Origin: Acidobacteriota bacterium
Lineage (GTDB): Bacteria > Acidobacteriota > Blastocatellia > Pyrinomonadales > Pyrinomonadaceae
Direction: 5' to 3'
Assembly: GCA_016716435.1 (NCBI GenBank)
Contig: JADJWI010000001.1
Location: 434,001-498,000, forward strand
Length of the DNA: 64,000 nt
Positions 1 to 9,147 of the stretch are shown piece by piece. The notes below the pieces were generated by a model. The model had not been told where the DNA came from and ran no database searches. It worked only from the letters and a program-made list of their open reading frames with translations. Made by a program: the position numbers and the translations under genes. The first letter of the stretch is position 1; every line of letters begins with the position of its first letter.

Positions 1-1
1 C

Positions 2-433
2 GACATTCAAGCGATAAAGGCCGGGATAATGGAGATCGGCGACGTTTTCGTCATCAACAAGGCCGACCGCGAAGGCGTGCTGCGGACGCAAAAGGAGCTC
101 GAATCTCTCCTATCGCTCGCCCATCGCCCCGATATGTGGAATCCGCCGATCGTCCCGACCGTAGCGACCGAATCCAAAGGCATCGAAGGCCTCGCCGCCG
201 CCATCGAAAGATATGCGAAATACACGGCTATGGCCGACGGCGAGGCCATCGCGGATCGCAAACACGCGATCGCCCGCTGGCGTTTGCTGGAGCTTTTGCG
301 TGAGCGGCTGCTTGCCGATCTGCTTGAAAAAAATGGGGCCGAAAAGGCCCTCGAAAAGCTCTCTGCGAACGTCGCGGCGAAACAGATCGATCCGTATTCC
401 GCTGTCGAAGAATTGATGAGCCGAGAGAAGTGA
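2..433 (+). CDS. meaB: MeaB/ArgK-family GTPase, C-terminal part (5' end outside window)
   Basis: The frame is already open at the window edge, so only about the last 143 residues are seen. The NKAD guanine-specificity motif (G4) lies at about residues 17-20 of the visible part, followed by the long helical C-terminal region of the family. MeaB is the G-protein chaperone that loads and protects adenosylcobalamin-dependent methylmalonyl-CoA mutase. The neighbour 18 bases downstream is methylmalonyl-CoA epimerase, the preceding step of the same propionyl-CoA to succinyl-CoA route, which supports MeaB over a generic ArgK. The Walker A and switch motifs lie outside the window. Confidence 0.9.
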   Translation, partial: DIQAIKAGIMEIGDVFVINKADREGVLRTQKELESLLSLAHRPDMWNPPIVPTVATESKGIEGLAAAIERYAKYTAMADGEAIADRKHAIARWRLLELLRERLLADLLEKNGAEKALEKLSANVAAKQIDPYSAVEELMSREK

Positions 434-451
434 GACTTGCAAAATAGCTGT

Positions 452-865
452 ATGAAGATCAACCACTTAGGCATCGCAACGAAGGGCATTGATGCGGCCC
501 TTAAGTTTTGGGAGGACGCTCTCGGGCTTGAGAACGTTCACACCGAGATCGTTGAGGATCAGAAGGTGCGGGTTGCGATGCTCCCGATCGGCGAGAGCCG
601 TGTCGAACTGCTCGAACCGACCTCGGACGATTCGCCGATATCGAAGTTTCTTGAAAAACGCGGCGGCGGCATTCATCACATCGCGGTTGAGGTTGAAGAT
701 ATCCGGGCGTCGCTCGCCAGGCTAAAGGCACAAGGCATGCAACTTATCGACGAAGAGCCGCGGATCGGGGCCGAAGGATGCCTTGTTGCCTTCGTCCATC
801 CAAAGTCCTCGGGCGGAGTTCTATTAGAACTCGTGCAAACCGATCAGGGGTCAACAACATCCTAG
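452..865 (+). CDS. mce: Methylmalonyl-CoA epimerase (VOC fold)
   Basis: This protein of about 137 residues has two glyoxalase/VOC half-domains. Metal-ligand motifs visible are HLGIA near the N-terminus and HHIAVEV in the second half, plus a Glu-containing LLELVQ strand at the end. It interconverts (2S)- and (2R)-methylmalonyl-CoA. I chose ATG 452 over the in-frame TTG at 437 because family proteins begin almost directly with the K-I-x-H-L-G strand. It follows meaB closely and is probably cotranscribed with it. Confidence 0.9.
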   Translation: MKINHLGIATKGIDAALKFWEDALGLENVHTEIVEDQKVRVAMLPIGESRVELLEPTSDDSPISKFLEKRGGGIHHIAVEVEDIRASLARLKAQGMQLIDEEPRIGAEGCLVAFVHPKSSGGVLLELVQTDQGSTTS

Positions 866-944
866 CTGTTTCGGTAGTGTTTTGGTATGATTGCGGTTTG
901 CCGAAAGCACATTTGGAATAATCTTTTTAGTGAGGAATTAGGAA

Positions 945-2354
945 TTGAGTAACTTAACAAAAGGTCTGATCTTGCTTCTCGTCGTACTTGGCATCGGTGC
1001 CGGGCTGGCCGTCTGGAAAAGCAAGGTCGGCGGCCACTCGAACGCCGGTTTTAATAAGATCACGCAGCAAGAGGTCGAACTCCTTGTTGCCGATCTGGCC
1101 GAACAGAATCCGATGGCGATCAAACGCCTCGGCGAGGATGCTGAGCTTCGTAAACAGCAGTTGAACAATCTCAAAGAATTGTTCGCATTTGCCTCTGAGG
1201 CGGAGCGGAGCGGAATGACCAATGACCCGAAATTTCGCAACGAGCTTCAGAACATCCGAACTGAGCTGACGGCAGTAAACTACGACCGCCACATCAACAA
1301 GGACAAAGGCCCGATGCCACCGTTCGGCTTCATCGGCGAGGATCAGGTAAAGGCTTTCTGGGGTGAAGGCGAACAGCCCGCACAAGGATTCTTTGCGAAC
1401 CTCAAGGACAAGATCGGCCTTGGCAAAAAGGACAACGAGATGGCGTTTCAGCGTTTTCTCGACACAAAGATCTCTCTTTTGAAGGAAAGCAATCCGGCGA
1501 TGAAAGACCGCGAGATCTCAGAAGAAGAGAAGACCCAGGCCCGTGAGTTCTTTGCAAAGATCAACATCTACAACGACGAATTCGGGACAAAGATCGCTTC
1601 CGGCGAACTTCCGAAAGAGCTGAAAGATAAGATCGACCTGCAGGTCAAGCTCCAGCAGGCTCAGTTCCTTGCCCGCGTTTACTCGGACAAGATGGCCAAA
1701 GAGATAGAAGTAACGGACGAGGATGTCGCGGCCTACATTGCGGCGAATCCGGAATTTGATACCTCCGCTAAACGAGCCAAAGCCGATGAGATTCTCGCTC
1801 GTGCAAAAGGTGGCGAAGACTTTGCTGCTCTTGCGAATGAATTTAGCGAAGATCCGGGCAACAACGCCGGTGAAGACGGCAAAAAGCGCGGTGGCCTTTA
1901 TGAGAACGTCAGGCTCGGAATGATGGTCAAGCCCTTTGAGGAAGCCGCACTTGCCCTCGAACCCGGCCAGGTTTCGCAGGGTCTTGTCGAAACTGACTTC
2001 GGGTACCACATCGTCAAACTTGAAAAGAAGGGCGAAGCCGATGGCCGCGAAGGTCAGAAGGAACAGACCTACGACGTTCGGCACATCCTTATCTCGACCG
2101 GATTCAAAGACCCGAACAACCCCATCGGCCGCGAGGAACCGATCAAGCAGTACGTTCGCCGAAAGCTCGAAGAAGAACGTGAGAAAAAGACGATGGAAGA
2201 CCTCGTCGCCCGAAACAATGTTCAGGTGCCGGAAGACTTCAACGTCCCGCAGATCACGGACGAGCAAATTCAGGAGATGATGAAACAGCAGCAACAGCAG
2301 CAGGTCATCAACACTCCCGGTGGGCACTCGGAAGGCGATGGACACGACCACTAA
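945..2354 (+). CDS. Membrane-anchored parvulin-type peptidyl-prolyl isomerase (SurA/PpiC-like)
   Basis: The 469-residue protein has one N-terminal membrane segment (about residues 7-24), a helical SurA-N-like region, and a PpiC rotamase domain at about 275-362 with the family's GGLY, F-AA--L--G-VS and FGYHIVKL pattern. It ends in a Gln-rich run and a short His/Gly/Asp tail that may bind metal. It probably helps fold exported proteins. Start is TTG 945: an in-frame stop lies two codons upstream (939-941), a GAGG box is about ten bases away, and the next Met lies beyond the membrane segment. Confidence 0.85.
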   Translation: MSNLTKGLILLLVVLGIGAGLAVWKSKVGGHSNAGFNKITQQEVELLVADLAEQNPMAIKRLGEDAELRKQQLNNLKELFAFASEAERSGMTNDPKFRNELQNIRTELTAVNYDRHINKDKGPMPPFGFIGEDQVKAFWGEGEQPAQGFFANLKDKIGLGKKDNEMAFQRFLDTKISLLKESNPAMKDREISEEEKTQAREFFAKINIYNDEFGTKIASGELPKELKDKIDLQVKLQQAQFLARVYSDKMAKEIEVTDEDVAAYIAANPEFDTSAKRAKADEILARAKGGEDFAALANEFSEDPGNNAGEDGKKRGGLYENVRLGMMVKPFEEAALALEPGQVSQGLVETDFGYHIVKLEKKGEADGREGQKEQTYDVRHILISTGFKDPNNPIGREEPIKQYVRRKLEEEREKKTMEDLVARNNVQVPEDFNVPQITDEQIQEMMKQQQQQQVINTPGGHSEGDGHDH

Positions 2355-2368
2355 ATGGTAAACGCCCG

Positions 2369-3268
2369 ATGGAATTTGGCGATTACAAAATAGAAATAAT
2401 TCCGGATACGGAATTTAGGTTAGACGGAGGGGCGATGTTTGGAGTCGTCCCTCGCGTTTTGTGGGAACGCGTCTGCCCGCCCGATGAACTCAACCGCATT
2501 CGCCAGCAGATGAACTGCGTCTTTATCGACACCGGTAAAGAAAAGGTCTTGATCGAGACCGGCATCGGCGAAAAATGGACCAAGAAAGAAACGAAGATCT
2601 ACGGGATCCTACGCGAGCGGCCCTTTGCGGAAACTCTATTTGAGAAGACCGGCTGCACGCCCGATGACATCACGATCGTCATTAATACTCACCTCCATTT
2701 TGACCACGCCGGCGGCAACACCGTTTTGAATTCCCCTCCTTACGAAGGAGGGGTGGACGCCGCCTCGGCGGACGGGGTGGCTCTCTCAAGCCATCCGATA
2801 CCACAATTTACGAACGCCCGTTACCTGGTTTCCAAGCGAGAACTCGAACACGCCGAGGTTCCGCACGAGCGCGACCGGGCAAGCTATCTTCCCGAAAACT
2901 GGCGGCCGATGATCGAGACCGGCCAGCTTGAGCCGATGCCCGACGAATACGAACCAATTCCCGGCCTACAGCTCCAAACCATTCGCGGCCACTCCGAAAC
3001 AATGCAGACCTGGCAACTGAGTCGCGGCGGCAAAACGATGTACGGTTTCGCCGACCTCATCCCAACTCGACACCACCTCCCGCTCCCATGGATAATGGGC
3101 TACGACCTTTACCCGACCGAAACACTGGCGTTCAAGAAAGAAATATTACCGAGAGCGGTCGCAGAAGGCTGGATGTGTCTTTTTTATCACGATTTCGAGC
3201 ACCCGCTTTGTCGATTGGTCACTGAAGGCACTAAAATAGAGGCCGTTTCAACTGGCCAAACCATCTAA
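2369..3268 (+). CDS. MBL-fold metallo-hydrolase carrying an in-frame repeat insertion
   Basis: The 299-residue protein belongs to the metallo-beta-lactamase superfamily. The metal motif T-HLHFDH lies near residue 108, a further metal-site His is in the IRGHSETM segment, and another in the FYHDFEHP segment near the end. The exact substrate cannot be read; relatives include lactonases and other hydrolases. Directly after the HxHxDH motif, about 19 residues (SPPYEGGVDAASADGVALSS) are encoded by a palindromic DNA element found again at 44493-44546, so this loop is probably not ancestral. It starts 14 bases after the isomerase gene. Confidence 0.85.
   Translation: MEFGDYKIEIIPDTEFRLDGGAMFGVVPRVLWERVCPPDELNRIRQQMNCVFIDTGKEKVLIETGIGEKWTKKETKIYGILRERPFAETLFEKTGCTPDDITIVINTHLHFDHAGGNTVLNSPPYEGGVDAASADGVALSSHPIPQFTNARYLVSKRELEHAEVPHERDRASYLPENWRPMIETGQLEPMPDEYEPIPGLQLQTIRGHSETMQTWQLSRGGKTMYGFADLIPTRHHLPLPWIMGYDLYPTETLAFKKEILPRAVAEGWMCLFYHDFEHPLCRLVTEGTKIEAVSTGQTI
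2732..2787 (+). repeat. Palindromic repeat element, copy 1, inside the MBL-fold gene
   Basis: A 56-base element opens with a perfect hairpin (CCCCTCCTT-ACG-AAGGAGGGG), followed by a second small dyad (GCCGCCTCGGCGG) and a GGGGTGG-CTCTCTC tail. Copy 2 at 44493-44546 matches it almost base for base, differing by one 2-base gap and a few substitutions. Here it lies in the coding orientation, keeps the frame and contains no stop. It behaves like a dispersed REP-type or RPE-like element tolerated inside a protein. Confidence 0.8.
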
Positions 3269-3320
3269 CGGAACAAAGACTAAAGATCAGTTAACAATTT
3301 GATTAGGAGAATTCCCAGCA

Positions 3321-3836
3321 ATGAAGATCAAGATACTTTTTTCGATCGTCTTGGCTATCGCCCTTTCCCAAGTCGTATTCGGTCAAACACGTGCAGAACA
3401 AGAACGAAGCACGTTCATCAGTAACGCAAAACTACTCGAGCGGAAGCCCCTCGACCCGAACGCTGCAGCAGCCCGGGAATCCGGATTCCGATGGGTGGTC
3501 GACACAGACCAGGTGACCGTAGCTCTTTGCGGCGAGGTAATGGAATTGAATCCCTCGAAGAAGAATAAGTTCAAATCCGAGCTGTTAATGCAAATGACCT
3601 TTGGCATGGCCGTTTTCAAACTAGAGAACCCGGATAAAAAGTCCGACGAAATAGCGGCCCAGGTAGCTGGCGTTGAAAGTATGCTTCGTACCTATTCGAC
3701 GATGGTCGCAGAAAATGAAAAAGCCAGGAACGCGAAGCTCGATGAATTGATAATTAAACAAAACAATGGTGAGCTTAAGGCAATAGTCGAGACCGCATTC
3801 GCAAAGGGTAAGTGCGAGAAGAAGGCAGATAATTAG
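3321..3836 (+). CDS. Small secreted protein of unknown function
   Basis: The 171-residue product begins with a clear Sec signal peptide (KIKILF, a hydrophobic stretch, then VVFGQ-T as likely cleavage region). The mature part is charged and helical with no motif I recognise. It contains a single Cys near the middle (LCGEV) and one near the C-terminus. The AGGAGA ribosome site is about ten bases upstream of ATG 3321. The next gene begins one base after its stop, so it may share a transcript with MTA phosphorylase, but no functional link is evident. Confidence 0.7.
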   Translation: MKIKILFSIVLAIALSQVVFGQTRAEQERSTFISNAKLLERKPLDPNAAAARESGFRWVVDTDQVTVALCGEVMELNPSKKNKFKSELLMQMTFGMAVFKLENPDKKSDEIAAQVAGVESMLRTYSTMVAENEKARNAKLDELIIKQNNGELKAIVETAFAKGKCEKKADN

Positions 3837-3837
3837 A

Positions 3838-4915
3838 ATGGAAAAAGTTACAATCGGAATAATTGGCGGCAGTGGTTTGTACCAGATGCCGGAATTAGAA
3901 AATGTTCGTGAGCAGGTGGTGGAGACGCCATTCGGCTCGCCGTCGGACGCGTTCATCATTGGCGAACTTGATGGCGTTACGGTCGCGTTTTTGCCGCGAC
4001 ACGCACGCGGGCATAAGTTTACGCCCACGGAAGTGCCTTACAGGGCGAACATCTACGCGATGAAGCTCTTGGGCGTGGAATACATTCTCTCGGTTTCGGC
4101 GGTCGGTTCGCTTCAGGAGCAATACGCGCCGACCGACATGGTCATCCCCGAGCCAATTCTTTGACCGGACGCGTGACCGGGCCAAGGAATCGACCTTTTT
4201 TGGCGAAGGCATCGTCGGCCATGTGACCTTTGCCCATCCCGTTTGCGATGAGCTTGGCGATATCCTCGAAGCCTCTTGTAAAGCGGTCGGTGTAAAGGTC
4301 CACCGCGGCGGCACTTATTTGTGTATGGAAGGCCCGGCCTTTTCAACCAAGGCCGAATCGATGGTCTATCGCCAGTGGGGCATGGACGTCATCGGCATGA
4401 CCAACCTGCAGGAAGCAAAGCTCGCTCGCGAGGCCGAGATCGCCTACGCCACGCTCGCCCTGGTCACCGACTACGACTGCTGGTACGAAGGCCACGACGA
4501 CGTAACGATCGACATGGTCATCGCCTATCTGAACAAGAACGTCCGCAACGCCCAGCTTATCCTGAAAGACGCCGTCAAACGCGTCGCCGCCAAGGAAACG
4601 CCGAACCAGTTCGCCGGAGCGACCAAGAACGCCATCTTCACCGCCCCCGACCACTGGCCCGCGGAAACAGCAAAGAAGCTGGAGGCGATCATCGGCAAGT
4701 ACCGCGTATTGGAATGGGTACAAATCTGCAAGATGATGAACGGAGCAAGGAGGTGCTCCATTATGTTGGGGGGTGGCGGGATATTCCGGCCGCAAGATGA
4801 GACCATGCCTACGTCATCATCTCAGTGGCGGGGCGGTGACCACAATAAGCAAGCACCTGGGAATCATCAAGAGCATGAGTATGGGAATGCCTCAATCGGG
4901 CGATGGCGAAAGTGA
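3838..4915 (+). pseudogene. mtnP: S-methyl-5'-thioadenosine phosphorylase, frameshifted
   Basis: The first frame begins with the phosphorylase signature [10 protein letters not shown] and stops at 4164. The next frame continues exactly where the family does: [45 protein letters not shown] and IGMTNLQEAKLAREAEI. One extra C at about 4152-4153 explains the break; removing it joins PE to QFFDRT. The family normally ends soon after the AIIGKY segment (about 4700), but this frame runs about 65 residues further through sequence unlike the family, so a second indel may have removed the stop. The enzyme would cleave methylthioadenosine to adenine and MTR-1-phosphate. Consensus error or recent mutation are both possible. 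Confidence 0.85.
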
Positions 4916-5022
4916 GAGATCGATCGCATCAATCCTGATCGATTGGAAGGAAACGATTTTCGATAATTGACGCTTTCGGTTGGACAGAAAACCTCAAGAG
5001 GCCTTTCCATCTAAGCATCAAC

Positions 5023-5479
5023 ATGAAATACATTTTTGCCTCGTTGTTAATTTTAAAAGGGATTTATTTCGAGCCACAGCTTTGGGCTGCGCAATGTAAC
5101 GCCTGCAATTGACCGTGATCCGCTGCTTGAGGCGGATGCTCTCCACAACCTTGATGTCGCCTGGCAGGCATTTGGCCCTGCTCGTAAGGCTTATAAGCAG
5201 GTGCTCGGGCGGTTTGAAGAGACCTATGCCGCTTATCCTGAATTCTCAAAGATCGACGAGTTTCTTTACCTTGCGGGAATGAGCAGTTACTACCTCTCAA
5301 AAAACGAAGGCAAGCAGAAGGTGAACCTTAAGATAGAACGCGAACGCGAAAAGTATGACCCGCAGAAGCTTCGCGAAAATGCCGCTGCATACCTGGCGAT
5401 GATGCTCGAGCGGAACCCTGAAAGTAAATATCGGGAAAACGCGGAGAAAGTGCTTAAAGATCTAAAACCTGTCGAGTAG
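5023..5479 (+). pseudogene. Secreted TPR-like (BamD/YfiO-like) protein, frameshifted after the signal peptide
   Basis: ATG 5023 opens a signal-peptide-like stretch (MKYIFASLLILKGIYFEP, then LWAAQ) that stops at 5112. The next frame is open from 5057 to 5479, lacks any start codon before GTG 5201, and encodes a helical, tetratricopeptide-like domain beginning TPAIDRDPLLEADALHNLD. Dropping one T near 5095 joins the two as LWAAQ-VTPAIDRD, giving a protein of about 150 residues. The BamD/YfiO resemblance is by feel (helical repeats, export signal) and weak. An ORF caller using GTG 5201 would miss the N-terminal third. Confidence 0.6.
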
Positions 5480-5498
5480 AGCTTTCGGCAGCGACTAA

Positions 5499-5882
5499 AT
5501 GAACCTAAATCAGGCGACCATCTATTCATCAAAGCCAATTGAAACGGTCGAGTTTTTCCAGAAACTCGGCCTTCGCCTTATTGTCGATTCCCTTCCTCGA
5601 TATGCCCGGCTCGAATGCCCTGACGGCGAGGCCACTCTCTCCGTCAACATCGCCGATGCCGCCCCTGCCGCTAACCAGGTCGTTCTCTATTTCGAATGCG
5701 ACGACGTTGATGCCGAGGTCGCCCGGCTGAAATCGCTCGGCTTGGAGTTCATCCAGGAGCCGCGTGATGAAGAGTGGCTCTGGCGGCAAGCTTACCTGCT
5801 CGACCCCAACGGCAACAAGATCTGCCTATTCCACGCCGGCGAGAATCGCAAAAATCCGCCGTGGCGGGTTAGATCCCGTTGA
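5499..5882 (+). CDS. Glyoxalase/VOC-family protein
   Basis: The 127-residue single VOC module has the paired beta-alpha-beta-beta-beta pattern: TIYSSKPIETVEFFQKLG, a middle LYFECDDVDAEVARLKS segment and a closing YLLDPNGNKICLFHAG strand. The last motif carries the usual metal/active-site Asp-Pro-x-Gly-Asn turn. Substrate cannot be inferred; relatives include dioxygenases, bleomycin-binding proteins and many uncharacterised members. Its last 14 bases overlap the convergent gene at 5869-6348. Confidence 0.8.
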   Translation: MNLNQATIYSSKPIETVEFFQKLGLRLIVDSLPRYARLECPDGEATLSVNIADAAPAANQVVLYFECDDVDAEVARLKSLGLEFIQEPRDEEWLWRQAYLLDPNGNKICLFHAGENRKNPPWRVRSR

Positions 5883-6348
5883 TGAATTTCTGCCCGCCGG
5901 CGAGGAAGTCCTTGAGATCGTTATCAAGCCCGCTTCCGTGTGCCGAAGGCATCAATGTTCCGACGATCCGTTCAAACTTGCTGCCGATCTCTGTCAGTGG
6001 CCTTGCATAACTGTTCGCCGGAAAAGGGAGTTTACCGATAACGGTCCCAAAAGACTGCAACAACTGCCCGTATGCCTTCGCTGCCATTTCCGGGTCTTTC
6101 GCGGTCTTCATATTGTTTAAGACCGTAAGGGCAACATAGGCTTTTTCCATGTCCTCATAGAAGACCGTGCATTCATTCAAGCTTTTGACACCCTTCGACG
6201 CAGCCTGGATCTTCTCTTTCACTCGGTTTGGCAACAGATTGCAGATGCCAAATTCGTAATTCTGGTACTTTTCAACCAATTGCGCCGCCTGATGCAATGT
6301 TTCTATCAAACTTGCTTTATTAACTTTTTTACTCCACCACCATGCCAT
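5869..6348 (-). CDS. Hypothetical cytoplasmic helical protein
   Basis: The 159-residue product starts MAWWWSKK and is predicted by eye to be mostly alpha-helical, with no signal peptide, membrane segment or motif I recognise. A purine-rich stretch (GGAGAAAGCAGG) sits just upstream of its ATG on the minus strand. It converges on the VOC gene with a 14-base overlap, so the two share no operon. No function is proposed. Confidence 0.6.
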   Translation of the reverse strand: MAWWWSKKVNKASLIETLHQAAQLVEKYQNYEFGICNLLPNRVKEKIQAASKGVKSLNECTVFYEDMEKAYVALTVLNNMKTAKDPEMAAKAYGQLLQSFGTVIGKLPFPANSYARPLTEIGSKFERIVGTLMPSAHGSGLDNDLKDFLAGGQKFINGI

Positions 6349-6678
6349 AACCTGCTTTCTCCTATTCCTTCTATGAATTTTGGGCGATTTGATTCCTTCC
6401 TACTAAATAATGCGTAGAAAGAAGAAAAAAGAGACAAAATTTATAAGAGTCGCAAATGTCGGAACCCTCTGCATAAGCGGAGGGTCAGTTTGTTGCCGTT
6501 ACGTCCGCCAGAATTCTTACACTCGCGAACTGGCCGCCCGCTAACGCAGGCGGTTCTGACTTTCTGGAATCGCAAAAAACCTCTATGCCGTGTAAAATGG
6601 GGAGTCCAGTTGCGAACGCCTCTGGGGGAAACTCTTCTGGCTCTCTCTGCTTCTGGCTTCCGGCAATTACTCAAACTT
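6349..6678 (+). repeat. 330-base intergenic region with two REP-like hairpins
   Basis: No convincing gene is seen here; the in-frame extension of the downstream kinase back to 6490 is not conserved-looking. Two compact palindromes stand out. The first, at 6464-6485, is a perfect 9-base-pair stem (one G-T pair) with an ATAA tetraloop. The second, at 6534-6553, is an 8-pair stem with one mismatch and a TAAC tetraloop. Neither is followed by a T-run, so they are not classic terminators. Their shared design (GC stem, 4-base AT-rich loop) resembles REP elements. Confidence 0.5.
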
Positions 6679-7614
6679 ATGTCATTAACAGTTGTAGGTT
6701 CTGTCGCTTTTGACGCGCTCGAATCGCCGTTCGGCAAGAGCGATAAGGTTCTTGGCGGTGCGGCGACGCACTTTGGGCTCTCGGCCAGCTTTTTCACCGA
6801 GGTGAATGCCGTCGGTGTGGTCGGCGGTGATTTCGGCGATGCCGAGTGGGACGTTTTCAAGCGTCATCATATCAACACCGATGATATAGAGGCCGTACCG
6901 GACGGCAAGACGTTCTTCTGGAGCGGCCGTTACGATTACGACATGAACACGGCCCATACGCTCGACACGCAGCTCAACGTCTTTGAGACGTTTGACCCGA
7001 AGCTTTCCGACAATTCGAAGGGCTCGAAACTGCTCTTCCTTGCCAACATCCTTCCGATGCTTCAAAAAGGCGTCCGCGAGCAGTGTCCGGATGCGAAGTT
7101 CGTCGCGATGGACACGATGAACTTCTGGATCTCATCGATGAAGGACGCCGTTATCGAGACCATCAAGGTCGTCGATTGCATCATCATCAACGATGCCGAG
7201 GCTCGCCAACTCACCGACGAACCGAGCATCTACAAGGCTGCACGTAAGATCATGGATCTCGGCCTTCGTGCAGTTGTCATTAAGCGGGGCGAATATGGAG
7301 CGACGCTCTTCACAAAAGACGCTTATTTCGTCGCACCGGCCTATCCGCTTGAGAGCGTTTTTGATCCGACCGGAGCCGGAGATACATTCGCCGGCGGCTT
7401 TATGGGCTATCTTGCCGCCCAGAATGAGATCACCGACGACACAATGCGGCGGGCGATGATCTACGGCTCGGTAATGGCGTCGTTCAACGTCGAAAAGTTC
7501 GGCACCGAACGGGTCGATGCTCTCGATTACCCTGAGATCAATCAGCGGTTTGCGGACTTTAAGCAAATGACCCATTTCGACGATATTCCGTTCGAGCGGG
7601 CGACCGCCGCCTGA
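6679..7614 (+). CDS. PfkB-family carbohydrate/nucleoside kinase
   Basis: The 311-residue protein has the ribokinase-like fold: an N-terminal VVGSVAFD strand, the Gly-Gly substrate loop (GGAATHF), and the anion-hole/catalytic DPTGAGDTF motif at about residues 229-237 with Asp235 as base. This PfkB pattern fits sugar or nucleoside kinases, with no feature deciding the substrate. I chose ATG 6679 over the TTG at 6490 because homologous folds start directly with this strand and the extra 63 codons overlap REP-like hairpins. The membrane-protein gene follows 6 bases after its stop. Confidence 0.85.
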   Translation: MSLTVVGSVAFDALESPFGKSDKVLGGAATHFGLSASFFTEVNAVGVVGGDFGDAEWDVFKRHHINTDDIEAVPDGKTFFWSGRYDYDMNTAHTLDTQLNVFETFDPKLSDNSKGSKLLFLANILPMLQKGVREQCPDAKFVAMDTMNFWISSMKDAVIETIKVVDCIIINDAEARQLTDEPSIYKAARKIMDLGLRAVVIKRGEYGATLFTKDAYFVAPAYPLESVFDPTGAGDTFAGGFMGYLAAQNEITDDTMRRAMIYGSVMASFNVEKFGTERVDALDYPEINQRFADFKQMTHFDDIPFERATAA

Positions 7615-7620
7615 TGCTGA

Positions 7621-8382
7621 ATGGCAAAGCAATTCGATAATTCGATCACGACCTTCTCACGCCCGGCCGGCAACACGACTCTGCTGATCGGCGGCGGCGT
7701 TATCGTGATATTGTTGGCCGTCTCGATCGTTCTGTCGGTCATTTACGGTATATGGCCGTTGGCCATTCTTCTCGGCCTCGGACTCGTCGGATTTGCCGTC
7801 TTCTTTTGGGTCGCACTCGACCAATCACGAGTTCTCGCCGCCTGGCGTTCGGGCACTCGCGTCGACTGGGATTCGACCGGCCCCGAGATCCAGCGGCAGA
7901 GCCTCGGCATTGAGGTGACCGAACTCGCCGGCATTCTCGAGGTCGAACCCGAGAGCATCAGCGACCTACAATCGGCTTACATCGTCGCCGAAGATCTCGC
8001 ACTTCGTCAGATGCAGCAAGAAGAGGGCATACCGCTGCTCCGCCACGTTAGCGTACACGGCGTGCCTTTTGATGCGGCATTCGTCAGCGATAAGCGGCTC
8101 ATTTGCTGCGAGGTTGCGTTTCTCGTAACGCCGGAGCTTCGGCAGGATCGACGCGAGGCCATTATGCGAAAAGCCGGGCTCGTCCGGCGAGCACTCGAAA
8201 CGCGAAACTCGCCGCTTGATGTCCGCTTGATGCTCGTACTTGTCACGCAGCTTACTGCCGAGGACGAGCGGCACCTGCGAAGCACGATCGGAAGCGCCGC
8301 CTTTCGCGGAACCCCGGTCAATATTGAGGTAAGATTCGTCGATTTCGAGGCACTTCAGCGAATTTACGTGACGGAACAATGA
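7621..8382 (+). CDS. Hypothetical protein with two N-terminal membrane helices
   Basis: The 253-residue protein has two adjacent hydrophobic segments (about residues 22-42 and 46-65) and then a soluble domain of about 180 residues that includes a DAAFVSDKRLICCEVAFLV strand pair. That acidic/charged pattern loosely recalls nuclease-like alpha/beta folds, but I see no complete catalytic motif and propose no function. The stop overlaps the fabI start by four bases (ATGA), so the two are probably translationally coupled. Confidence 0.65.
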   Translation: MAKQFDNSITTFSRPAGNTTLLIGGGVIVILLAVSIVLSVIYGIWPLAILLGLGLVGFAVFFWVALDQSRVLAAWRSGTRVDWDSTGPEIQRQSLGIEVTELAGILEVEPESISDLQSAYIVAEDLALRQMQQEEGIPLLRHVSVHGVPFDAAFVSDKRLICCEVAFLVTPELRQDRREAIMRKAGLVRRALETRNSPLDVRLMLVLVTQLTAEDERHLRSTIGSAAFRGTPVNIEVRFVDFEALQRIYVTEQ

Positions 8383-9146
8383 ACTTATTGGAAAACAAGG
8401 TCGGGTTGATTCTTGGCGTCGCAAACAAACGTTCGATCGCATGGGCCTGTGCCGATGCGTGCAGCCGCAACGGCGCCCGGCAAGCGTTCTCATTTCAGGG
8501 CGAGCGGCTTAAAGAAAATGTCGAAAAGCTCGCCGGCGATCTGCCGGATTCGCTCATCCTGCCGATGGATGTGACGAACCAGGCCGAGGTCGATGCCGCG
8601 TTCGAGGCGATCGGCAGCAAGTACGGCAAGCTCGATTACATCATCCACTCGATCGCATTCGCTCCTCGCGAGGCACTTGAGGGCGATTACGTCGCGACCA
8701 CACGGGACGCGTTCCGCACGGCTCTCGAGATCAGTGCCTTCTCGCTAAACCAGGTGGCATTTGCCGCGGCTCCCTTGATGAAAGAGGGCGGCAGTATCGT
8801 AACGATGAGCTACTACGGAGCCGAAAAGGTCGTGCGAAATTACAACGTTATGGGCGTAGCAAAAGCCGCTCTTGAAGCCTCCGTACGCTACCTCGCGGCC
8901 GATCTCGGCAGGCAGGGCATTCGCGTAAATGCGATCTCGGCCGGGCCGATCAACACGCTCTCTGCCCGAGGCGTAAAGAACATGGGCTCGATGCTATCAT
9001 ACGTCGCCGAAAAAGCTCCGTTGCAACGAAACGTTGAAGCAGCCGAGGTCGGCAACACGGCATTATTTTTGGTCAGCGACCTCGCTTCGGGCATCACGGG
9101 CGAAACGATCTACGTAGATTGCGGATATAACATTATGGGGCTTTGA
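8379..9146 (+). CDS. fabI: Enoyl-[acyl-carrier-protein] reductase (NADH)
   Basis: The 255-residue protein is a divergent short-chain reductase of the FabI type. It shows the atypical cofactor loop GVANKRSIAWA, the SIAFAPREAL segment, and the catalytic Tyr-x6-Lys (Tyr155, Lys162 in NYNVMGVAK), followed by GPINTLSARG. It performs the last reduction of each fatty-acid elongation cycle in the cytosol. Its length and motifs match the family, which is the target of triclosan-type inhibitors. It overlaps the upstream gene by four bases and is followed by the 9-base repeat block. Confidence 0.95.
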   Translation: MNLLENKVGLILGVANKRSIAWACADACSRNGARQAFSFQGERLKENVEKLAGDLPDSLILPMDVTNQAEVDAAFEAIGSKYGKLDYIIHSIAFAPREALEGDYVATTRDAFRTALEISAFSLNQVAFAAAPLMKEGGSIVTMSYYGAEKVVRNYNVMGVAKAALEASVRYLAADLGRQGIRVNAISAGPINTLSARGVKNMGSMLSYVAEKAPLQRNVEAAEVGNTALFLVSDLASGITGETIYVDCGYNIMGL

Positions 9147-9147
9147 G

